Of a stretch of 64,000 nucleotides of DNA, positions 56,032 through 64,000 are shown in pieces. The stretch spans positions 1,907,501 to 1,971,500 of the forward strand of contig OX123184.2 in the NCBI GenBank assembly GCA_944739405.2. Reading direction: 5' to 3'. The DNA comes from Euclidia mi (taxonomy: Eukaryota > Arthropoda > Insecta > Lepidoptera > Erebidae). The translations under genes were made by a program, and so were the position numbers. Below the pieces are notes generated by a model that was not told the origin of the DNA, did not search any database, and worked only from the letters and a program-made list of their open reading frames with translations. Position 1 is the stretch's first letter. The number at the start of each line of letters is the position of its first letter.

Positions 56032-56940
56032 TTACAGCTCATCAAAAGATAGCTGTCTGCTACAACCCGGCAGGTTTTCTTTATTCTCATCGAATGTTAA
56101 AGGCAGTGTGTGAGGTGATAAGGCTTCAATACTTATTATTTGCTGTTGTTCACGAGGCACAGTTTCATTTACTTTCCTTTTACGGCTTGGTATTGTAGAA
56201 ATTTCAAGCACTGATGAAACATTTTCCTCTCCGTGATCTCGCAATGCCATCCCTTGAGCTTGCTGAGAATCAACAATTTCAGGCAACTGCCAATTCATAT
56301 AAAACGCCACAAGCTTTTCTTCTCCCCGAAAACATCATCTCTTTCTATAATTTCTATTTTTAGTGGTATACTTTCGCCACTCCACACAGCAAATAAACAC
56401 TTTTGTTTGCGTGTAACGTGGCGTTGCCCCTGAATTTGGTAATAACAATTACAATTTTTGTTTAGACTAGTTAGTTCACTTTTTTATCATGTTTCCATAT
56501 TTGTATTTTATTTGCTCTTATACTATTCTCCAGGCCATTCTTATAGGCAACTATAGAACAATAAATTTCCACAATCGTGTTTGGTCCTATTAATCCATCT
56601 GGCCTGGCACCAATAAACGGATAAACCACAAGGCTCGATTGTTACATTTTCTTGCTTCGCCAGTTGTTGCAAAGCCAGTTGTTCATTTTAGATTTCATGC
56701 GCAACTGATTTTACATTGCAAATATTTTATTTGTACAAAATATTTTTTACTAAATTGGCTTTACTGCTGTTATCTCTTCTTTTTACGACTATACCAAAAT
56801 TTCAATCTGTCAACATATTCTTACGCAATTCGAACCAGTCACTGCTATTCTTCTTGTATTTTTTGCTTATCACTACGGAATTTGAGTCAAATTTGTTAAA
56901 AAAAATATTTGGCATTTCTTGGCTAACTCTTGAACAGATC
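56032..56940 (-). pseudogene. YqaJ-type (lambda-exonuclease-like) nuclease relic
   Basis: Conceptual reading of the minus strand gives the order of a YqaJ/lambda-exonuclease-like domain: SSDWFELRKNMLT, NFGIVVKR, NLVKNILY, ENVTIEPCGL, PFIGARPDGLIGP, TIVEIYC, YYQIQGQRHVT and CLFAVWSGE, then FYMNWQLPEIVD and a low-complexity tail. In the family the D...ExK residues bind metal; here the PDG Asp is kept, but EIK reads EIY. At least three stops and one frameshift break it. It lies inside the TTAA-flanked insertion and away from its ends. Multi-copy genes of this kind occur in arthropods; whether this one belonged to the transposon or was captured is unknown. Confidence 0.75.
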
Positions 56941-58330
56941 GTGTTAGGAATGACTGCAGTCAAATGTGTGTAAAACGTTGCAGAACGGTTATCTTTAACT
57001 TCACTGTAATTACAATAAAGATAAGTTACGTACTTTATTATTAAAAAAATCTATATCTTGTGTTATAGCAAACAGAGAAGTCACCTTCTTACTTATAAGT
57101 GATTGATTTTAAAAATTAAAAAATATTAGATGTACTGAGACATACCTAATAGTTTATGAATAATCAAAGTTTTACCCGATGTACCTAAATAGGTTTATGT
57201 TCACAACACAATAATACAACATTCGTTACCGCTTGTGTGCGGATTGCGGAGCGCCATATTAGCGCTGGTTATTGTTCGCCGTGGCGGCATCTTAGCGCTC
57301 CAGGCGCTCTGACAAGCTAATGAATTTGCAATATAGGTACCTATATAAAATGATTCGATTTTATGTTATTACTCTTTCAAAAATTGAAAACTGTGGCAGC
57401 TATGTATTGTGAGAATAATTTATATAATTATTTTATGCATAATCGATAATCTATAACATAGTTAGTCATAAAAGACTCTTTTGAAAATAATTTGTGTAAA
57501 AATTTTACATATTTCATAATCACTTGGCCATGGATGAATTTCTATTTTATTACGACACTTTCTTGTACAAATTCTTCGTAGAACTTCATTTCTCTAATTG
57601 TCCATATTTTATTCTTCTAACTATATATTTATAAGCACAGAAACAATAACACATCAAACGCAACAAGAGTATAAATTTAGGTCCTAATTATATGTGCCCA
57701 TAGTTACATGAAAAGCCTATTTTATTCAAAGTATTCAGTCTATAACATAAAACATGAAATTACGAACTCAATTTGGCGTATTATAATAACAAACAGGTTT
57801 ACGTAAAATTTCGTGCAGCGGAGACGCAAGCGACATGACCTATCTCTCACAGGGCTCATAGCCGAATGGACGTCTGGGCGGGGCGTAAACTAGCAACTGA
57901 CACTCAGTACACCGCTTATGCTAATAAGGTTTAAATTGCTGAAGCGTTTGATATTGATGGGATCTACCGAGCGTCAAAATCATAGACGTTTGGCAGATTT
58001 TATTTAATTTTACAAAATATACACGTATAATATGAAAATAAATAGGGTAATTCTTAAGTTCATTAGATTTCCTACAATATTATCAAATAAAATATGACAG
58101 CTTACGATCAAAATATTGCAAACAGTGAGACGAAAGATTATGTTTTGCCTCAATTTTGTGATTTTTTTACCGTGATTCTATTTTACATACATGAAAAATT
58201 CTTTCAAAACTCTTTTGTTCAGACTTTTGACTTTAAGCTCTATTTTTTGCTAGTTTGTAATATGTACCGTTATGACTAGATGCGCGACGAAAAATTAGGT
58301 GTTTCACGGCTTCTGAGGTATAACAGCGCC
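56941..58330. other. AT-rich right part of the TTAA insertion
   Basis: No transposase or other gene is recognisable. A GC-richer patch with GCAGCGGAGACGCAAGCGAC lies near 57815-57900. Confidence 0.4.
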
Positions 58331-59850
58331 TTAAAGTAAATTACTTAATGCTTCAACATTTACATTTACTGCCTCGTTTGCAAAGCAATAGGTAGAAAGA
58401 ACCACGAGACAGAACGGGCAATAAAACTCGTGGCCAGTGGCCACTCTTTTTAATCGCCAGTGTTATGGTACATATTTTTTTTGTTTTTGTAAGGAGCTGC
58501 AACTGTTTCACATTGTAATTAATTACTTGTAAATAGTAATTAGGAACATATATAATACTTAAATAATTAATGAAGTTACCAATTTAAGTGCTGTAGTAGC
58601 CTTCTAGTGTGAATCTTGTGTAACAGGAGCATCCACTTACGTCTTATAATATAGGGAACTCGCGATCATGTTCGGAACGATGATAGAAATGTATGTTACA
58701 GAAAGTGACGGTAGGTATATAAATACACAAAATTTATAAAGACGTTAGTGTACAGTAAATGATCACGAGTTATCTTCATCTAACACAGTCGCATTTTTTT
58801 TAAATAAAATTAGTGGAACAACAAAGCAAATGTAAATGTAGTAAGTTGAATGACCTAATAATACATAGAACTAGAGATATTATATAAAAAAAACTGAAAA
58901 GCAAGGTATTTATATAAATTCTGAATAAGTACAAAGATCAAGAGTTGGCTAGTGTAAGTGACCATCTATCCTTATCACTGAAATAATCATTAATGGTATA
59001 ATAACCTTTCCTAATAAGGCAGTCTTTTATTTTACTTTTAAACGTACTAAATGCTAATTCTAAAAGACTAATTGGTATTTGATTGTATTTACGAATACCT
59101 AGCCCTACAAAAGAATTATTAACTTTATGTAAACGATGATAAGGGGCATATAACTTATGCCTGTTTCGAGTATTTATGTTATGTATGTCATTTTTTGTAG
59201 TAAATAAACCTATATTTTGCCTAATATACAATATATTAGCAAATAAAAAGTGCGAGGCTACTGTAAGAATCCCTATAGACTTAAAGCGTTCCCTAAGAGT
59301 GTCTTTTGCACCTAACACGTATATTGCTCATACCGCTCGTTTCTGTAGAACGAAAATATTCTGAATATCCGCAGCTTTGCCCCATAACAAAATGTCGTAG
59401 GACATGACACTATGAAAATAGCTAAAAAACACTAAACGGGCCGTGTCGACACCAGTAAGTTGTCTAACTTTTCTAACAGCATACGCAGCAGAGCTGAGCT
59501 TTGCTGAAAGACAAGCTATATATGCATCCCATTGTAACTTATTATCTAATGTAATGCCTAGAAACACTGTCGAGTCATCTGTGTCAAGTTCCTCCCTAAC
59601 TAGCATAATATTAGGTCCCAGTTGTCTAACGTTAGTTAAGCAAATTTAACGCATTTAGTTTATTTAGAATTAAGTACTAGGTTGTTTGCTGTAAACCATT
59701 GTGTAACCTGTATAAGTGCATTATTTACATCATCAAATTGATTCCTATTCCTGTCTACTTTAAACATAAGTGACGTATCATCTGCAAAAAGTACAGCATC
59801 ACAAATGTTTTTTTAAATAAAAAGGTAAGTCATTAATAAACTCCTTTGCA
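58331..59850 (-). mobile_element. Inverted CR1-like LINE, 5'-truncated body
   Basis: On the minus strand it begins inside RT (YINDLPF...), runs to the ORF2 end and into the 3' UTR. It is a close relative of the intact LINE at 42.4-47.5 kb: the last 126 ORF2 residues differ at about seven positions. Its 3' UTR is split at TTAA by the 3.9-kb insertion. Confidence 0.9.
58938..59850 (-). pseudogene. LINE ORF2 C-terminal fragment
   Basis: It covers ADDTSL-like RT blocks, FLGITLDNKLQWDAYI and the C-terminus GYYTINDYFSDKDRWS. The frame is broken near 59330 and 59640 (the latter before the NLVLN block). Not functional. Confidence 0.85.
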
Positions 59851-59886
59851 AAAAAACGGGAACCTGGTCAGTGGCTTTATTTATCT

Positions 59887-59950
59887 TAATTACATACTAA
59901 AAATATTAATATTATCTATTGATAATATTAATATTTTTAGTATGTAATTA
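59887..59950. repeat. Perfect hairpin, 30-bp arms
   Basis: Two perfect 30-bp arms flank a four-base loop (TATT). The arms begin TAATTACATACTAAAAATAT. No terminal motif or gene is attached. Confidence 0.97.
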
Positions 59951-60066
59951 GCCTAAATTACTAGAATTTTCTTATTATCATGGCGAATATATATTTTAAC
60001 GCTTTAAATCCTGGAATCGGTATTTTAGTCAATTTAAACAGAGAGCCGTGTTAAAATGGACATTTT

Positions 60067-60333
60067 TTATGGGTATAATGAAATGAAGACTAAAAAATTA
60101 TAACGAGTATGACCTCGCCTTGCAGTGATTACGGCATGTAATCGTCTTGGCATACTTTCCACCAGGCTTTTGATGGTGTCCTGTGGAATGTGTTCCCAGT
60201 CAGCCGAAATCACATGTTTGAACTCCCTAATGTTTTGTGGAAGTGGTTGGATAGCTTGTACTCGCCTTTTAGGGGGATCCCAGACGCGCTCAATGGGGTT
60301 AAGGTCGGGGCTCTGCGAAAACGTTGCACACAA
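60067..60333 (-). pseudogene. Tc1-like transposase C-terminal fragment
   Basis: SPDLNPIERVWDPPKRRVQA, WEHIPQDTIKSLVESMPRRL and HAVITARRGHTRYN are the standard C-terminal blocks of Tc1 transposase, including the last acidic residue of DDE (the E of NPIE). The first two catalytic Asp blocks are missing. Confidence 0.9.
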
Positions 60334-60419
60334 CCACGAGACGACCGCTTTTTAGTGACTCAGGCGCTGAGGAACCGCAAATGCAGTTACATACACCTCA
60401 AAAGAAACCTTGAAGAGGT

Positions 60420-60705
60420 TCGAGGAGCACAAGTTAGCCTATGGACTCAGTTAAGCCGAGATTACATGTTTGAGCTCCCTGATGTTTTGTGGAAGTGGTT
60501 GGACAGCTCGTACTTGCCTTTTTAGGAGGTTTCAGACGTGCTCAATGGTGTTGAGATTGGGGCTCCGCGCTGGCCAATCCAAACAACGAATACCGACCCC
60601 TTGCAGGGATTATGGCACGTAAATCGTCTTGGAATAATTTCTACTAGGCTTTTGATGGTGTCCTATGGAAAGTGTTCCCACTCAGCCGAGATCACGATTA
60701 CATGC
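60420..60705 (-). pseudogene. Second and third partial Tc1 C-terminal copies
   Basis: TTTTGTGGAAGTGGTTGGA and GGCTTTTGATGGTGTCCTAT repeat parts of the first fragment with differences, so the element has internal partial duplications. Confidence 0.7.
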
Positions 60706-60828
60706 ACGATTACACACCGTAATCACTGCAAGGCGAGGTCATACTCGTTATAATTTTTAGTCTTAATTTCATTATACCCATAAAAAATGTCCATTTTAAC
60801 ACGGCTCTCTGTTTAAATTTCAGTTTTT

Positions 60829-62250
60829 TTTAAATAGTGGAAAAAGTCATATATGAGGCAATATCATCATTCTTTAATAAATTTAATATACTTTGCCATG
60901 AACAATACGGGTTCAGGAAAAATAGAAATATAAACATGGCAATTTTTGACTTGTTGAATGTTATTATGTCAAATGTTGATTGTAAAACGCCTATTTGTGC
61001 TGTTTATACAGATATGTCGAAAGCTTTTGATTTTGTCGACCATAACATACTACTTCAAAAACTAAACGCCTATGACATTCGAGGTAATATCCTAAACCTA
61101 ATAAAAACATATTTATCCGGTCGCAAACAAATAACAGAAATATATAAAATTTGTGCCAGGTCGAAATTAGAAAAAAGATACGTCTCTTCCAGTAGAGAAA
61201 TTAAATTTGGTGTACCACAGGGATCCTTGGGCCTTTGTTATTTATAACTTACATTAACGATCTCCTACGTCAAATCCACCATCCCATGATACTTTTTGCT
61301 GACGACAGTACAGCACTCTTAAAATGTGTCAATAATGAAAATTACGAAAACGATATAAATGACACCATTAAAGTTATAATAAATTGGCTAAATAATAACA
61401 ACTTACAAATTAACATACTTAAAACAAAAATAATGCATTTTTATCAAAGACTACGTATTAATGACTTGAACATCAACTATAATAGCCAAGATGTAGACAG
61501 AGTAGAGATTACACATTTTTAGGAATCTTAATTGACAGTCAGCTGACATGGAAGCCTCAAGCTGAAGCAATCTGTAAAAACTCAGTGCATCTACATATGC
61601 ACTTTATAACCTTAGGAAAAAAGTTAATATCAAAACAGTATTACTAGCATATCATGGTCTTGTTGTTTCCATTTTAAGGTTTGGAATTATTTTCTGGGAA
61701 AATTGTACTGACAGGGAGAGTATTTTTAAAGCCCAAAAACGCTGTCTGCGAGCAATATTTGATGAAAGTTACTGACAGCTGTGTTCCAATTTTTAAAAGC
61801 AATAATTTATTGACTTTTCCGTGCCTTTACATTTTAGAAATTGCTCTTTTTGTTAAATGTAATAAAAACCTATTTTTTTCTATATCGGAAAACAGACATC
61901 GAGATGTAACTTTAAGATCTCAATACCGAAACTTGTTATGCCCTGGGAGACATAGAACTGCTTTATTGAGGAAAAGTATTTTTGGTATGGCACCTGTTAT
62001 TTATAATCACATTCCTGATTCTATAAAAGAGGAACCAGTAAAAAGTTTCAAAAAGAAACTAACTGTACATTTACTGAATAATTGTTACTACTCCATATCA
62101 GACTTTCTAGCTGATATATTTTAGTTGATATTTTATGTATATACCTAATGAGAAGCTGCATTAATGTTTGCATGCCAAAATGGTAGAATGTACAAGGATT
62201 CTTCAACATTTCTGTAACCGCCTTATTGTAAATACCTACATTCTGAGCAA
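60829..62250 (+). mobile_element. CR1-like LINE remnant
   Basis: It contains RT and C-terminal parts of ORF2, a 3' UTR and a tail of AATGAATATTATTATTATT. It is related to the LINEs at 19.8-23.3 and 25.8-27.6 kb. LINE-like sequence probably continues left of the Tc1-derived element (GCTTTAAATCCT...GTATTTTAGT near 60001). Confidence 0.8.
60837..62124 (+). pseudogene. LINE ORF2 reverse transcriptase fragment, broken
   Basis: Blocks seen: YGFRKNRNINMAIFD, TDMSKAFDFVDHNILLQKL, GVPQGS, ILFADDSTALL, then after breaks near 61245, 61520 and 61680, RHRDVTLRSQYRNLLC and FKKKLTVHLLNNCYYSISDF. A short deletion after GVPQGS removes part of the ILGPLLF block. Confidence 0.85.
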
Positions 62251-62255
62251 ATAAA

Positions 62256-62290
62256 TGAATATTATTATTATTTTCTCTTTATTATTCAGT
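62256..62290. repeat. (ATT)n run at the LINE/LINE junction
   Basis: ATTATTATTATT sits between the 3' tail of the plus-strand LINE and the 3' end of the minus-strand R4/Dong-like LINE. Confidence 0.7.
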
Positions 62291-64000
62291 ATTCACATAA
62301 TCGAATTTTACATAATTAAACCTTAAATATATGAATAAATTTAACTATATAAAATGGGACCACGGAAACCCACCGGTGTCGGGTACAGGGACCAAGCCAC
62401 CGGTGGTTAGGGCCTCAGAGAAAGGAACTTCCTCACAATGCGTGCCGTATCGAGAAGAACCGCCTTCTGAATCAAGGCCTTGATCCAGCTGCCCAGTGCG
62501 AGCCTCTTAAGATGTTGGTCGAGGCTCTTAGCGATCAATCCATTCACTGAAACGACAATCGGAACAATGATTGCTGAATCTACATCCCACATGTCGACAA
62601 TCTCGTGAGCTAGATCTAAATATTTAATCTTTTTATCATTTTCCACCTTCACGAGATTAACGTCATGCGGTATGGTGATATCAACAATCATTGCGAGACG
62701 CTCTGCTCGGTCTATCACTACAATATCAGGCTTATTGGCTACAATAGTCCTGTCTGTAATGATAGACCGATCCCAATACAACAGTGCACGACCATTTTCG
62801 AGAACTGGGTCGGGCACATATCTGTAGTACGGTACCTCAGAACCAATGAGTTTATATTTAAGGGCTAGTTGCTGATGGACAATCCTAGCCACTTGGTTAT
62901 GTCTGTGCAAATACTGACCATTGGCAAGACTCGAACAACCGGACACAATATGCCTGAGAGATTCCCCGGGCTGGTGACACGCCCGACATATGTCAACAGT
63001 ACCGTCCCTCAGGATATACTTGCGGTAGTTATTTGTCATGACAACTTCATCCATAATTGCACAGACAAAACCTTCGGTTTCTCCGAAAAGATCACCGAAG
63101 CGCAGCCAGGAAACGGATGCCTTAAAATCTATATCAGACCCGTGTAAGGCCTTATAGAAGCGTCTATGTAGCTCCTTGCCCTTCCATACTTCTCTCCGGT
63201 CCCCAATGCTAAGTACTGCAGGTTTGTGCCAGTTCTCTTTAGCCAGAGCGAGCGGGGTAAGTCCAGTATCCACTGCAACCACATCTCGATGCATATCCAC
63301 ACTCATTTGCAGAAAATATTCTCTGAGGTTATACAGCTCGCGGTTATGAAGGGTCTTAAGACATAAAAATCCTCGATCACCACATTTCCGCGGGATGTAT
63401 AGCCTCATTACCGACGAGCGTGGATGATGCATCCGAGATGCAGTCAGCATTGAACGGACTTTTCTGTCCAGGGCGTCAAGTGAACTTGACGCCCTGCACA
63501 GAAAAGTCTGAGTCCACCTGAGTATGCCTAAGGAATACATAAGGACTGGCATGGCCCATCCGTTGCAGGCTCGCACCTTGTTACCACCTGATAAAAGACT
63601 ATTTAGTACTTTTTTCAAGCGGCCAAAGAAACGAGCCTGCAGCGACTGCTTCATGTCAGCCTCAGAGATATTCAAAGACTGCGACATACCCAGGTATTTG
63701 TAAGTTTCCGTTAGAGAGAGGGACCGAAGTTGTATGGAATCTGAGAGTTGTATCCCTGCAGATTCCATAATCTCACCTTTCTTCACATGCATGACCGCAC
63801 ATTTGTCCACACCAAATTCCATCCTGATAGAATTACTAAAGGTTTTAGTTACCTTAAGTAATGCAGTCAGTTGGAGATTGTTGAGGGCAAACAATTTCAG
63901 GTCATCCATGAAAAGGAGGTGAGATATAACATGGCCACCTCTCCTTAACCGATAGCCTAGACCTGAACCCTCCAATAAAGTACTTAGAGGGTTCAGTGCT
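62290..64000 (-). mobile_element. R4/Dong-like LINE, continues past the window
   Basis: The ORF has RT, a CCHC motif and a C-terminal restriction-like endonuclease, the layout of the R2/R4 group. It ends next to (TAA)n, the known target of the silkworm Dong element. The 3' UTR is about 110 bp. The 5' half lies outside the window. Confidence 0.8.
62407..64000 (-). CDS. R4/Dong-like LINE protein, C-terminal part
   Basis: The frame is open to the window edge. It begins ALNPLSTLLEGSG and HLLFMDDLKLFA: the RT catalytic box is FMDD, not FADD, as is common in this clade. Next come the thumb (YKYLGMSQSLNI, LDALDRKVRSML, HHPRSSVMRLYIPRKCGDRG), the CCHC motif CRACHQPGESLRHIVSGC and the restriction-like endonuclease KPDIVVIDRAERLAMIVDIT. 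No stop or frameshift is seen in 530 codons. An odd insertion that forms a palindrome lies before the LDALDRK block. Confidence 0.85.
   Translation of the reverse strand, partial: ALNPLSTLLEGSGLGYRLRRGGHVISHLLFMDDLKLFALNNLQLTALLKVTKTFSNSIRMEFGVDKCAVMHVKKGEIMESAGIQLSDSIQLRSLSLTETYKYLGMSQSLNISEADMKQSLQARFFGRLKKVLNSLLSGGNKVRACNGWAMPVLMYSLGILRWTQTFLCRASSSLDALDRKVRSMLTASRMHHPRSSVMRLYIPRKCGDRGFLCLKTLHNRELYNLREYFLQMSVDMHRDVVAVDTGLTPLALAKENWHKPAVLSIGDRREVWKGKELHRRFYKALHGSDIDFKASVSWLRFGDLFGETEGFVCAIMDEVVMTNNYRKYILRDGTVDICRACHQPGESLRHIVSGCSSLANGQYLHRHNQVARIVHQQLALKYKLIGSEVPYYRYVPDPVLENGRALLYWDRSIITDRTIVANKPDIVVIDRAERLAMIVDITIPHDVNLVKVENDKKIKYLDLAHEIVDMWDVDSAIIVPIVVSVNGLIAKSLDQHLKRLALGSWIKALIQKAVLLDTARIVRKFLSLRP

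Larger units (their letters stand above)
54414..58330. mobile_element. 3.9-kb TTAA-flanked insertion with GGCGCTGT inverted ends
   Basis: TTAA lies on both sides (54410-54413, 58331-58334). The ends are GGCGCTGTCCTAAG and, inverted, GGCGCTGTTATACC: an 8-bp perfect terminal inverted repeat. Removing the block with one TTAA restores the interrupted LINE 3' UTR almost base for base. TTAA targets are used by piggyBac and Kolobok superfamilies. I see no transposase inside; the only coding relic is a YqaJ-type nuclease. It also holds a copy of the hairpin repeat at 55310-55385. Confidence 0.85.
60031..60819 (-). mobile_element. Tc1/mariner-derived element with ~100-bp inverted ends
   Basis: The terminal ~101 bp at each side are near-identical inverted repeats (AATTTAAACAGAGAGCCGTG inward). 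Between them lie pieces of a Tc1-type transposase gene repeated in the same orientation. The central length is too short for a full transposase, so it is a non-autonomous derivative. A TA target fits the TTTAAA edges. The flanks look like one LINE split by this insertion. Confidence 0.8.

Noticed and set aside
56639..56973. Plus-strand open frames at 56.6-57.0 kb
   Set aside because: They are antisense to the YqaJ-type relic and consist of low-complexity hydrophobic runs.

Overview
The window is AT-rich nuclear DNA from an insect, most probably a moth or butterfly. Evidence is the mix of dispersed repeats: CR1-type LINEs, SINEs with 3' bodies typical of Lepidoptera, two piggyBac-like elements, a Helitron-type element, an R4/Dong-type LINE next to (TAA)n, and the insect telomere pentamer CCTAA. 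Nothing bacterial, viral or CRISPR-like is present.

Host gene. One split gene runs left to right. Nine short coding exons lie between 9.9 and 39.4 kb, each with AG/GT borders and compatible phases, giving one open frame of about 384 codons. The product is acidic and helical with low-complexity Ala/Pro stretches; I do not recognise it. The true 5' and 3' ends are not identified. Introns reach 8 kb and carry almost all the transposons.

Layout. 1-9.9 kb: a tandem dimer repeat, a foldback with direct-repeat copies around a dead piggyBac-like element, and SINE-like repeats. 10-19 kb: exons 1-2, a truncated LINE, a Helitron-like element with an internal minisatellite, and a SINE. 19-31 kb: three degraded CR1-like LINEs, exon 3, a solo-LTR-like insertion and an apparently intact piggyBac-like element (27.9-30.9 kb). 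32-39.4 kb: exons 4-9. 39.5-47.5 kb: a 5'-truncated LINE and an apparently intact CR1-like LINE. 48.2-53.3 kb: a second LINE family inserted into the 3' UTR of an older CR1 copy. 54.3-59.9 kb: an inverted CR1 copy split by a 3.9-kb TTAA-flanked insertion carrying a decayed YqaJ-type nuclease gene. 60-62.3 kb: a Tc1-derived inverted-repeat element beside a broken LINE. 62.3-64 kb: the 3' half of an R4/Dong-like LINE running off the window.

The most notable points are: (i) the 3.9-kb insertion, whose removal restores the interrupted LINE; (ii) a canonical -1 frameshift heptamer placed exactly where ORF2 opens in the intact CR1-like LINE; (iii) a recurring class of perfect short palindromes, one inside an open reading frame; and (iv) an open frame running from host exon 9 through its donor site into a LINE reverse transcriptase.
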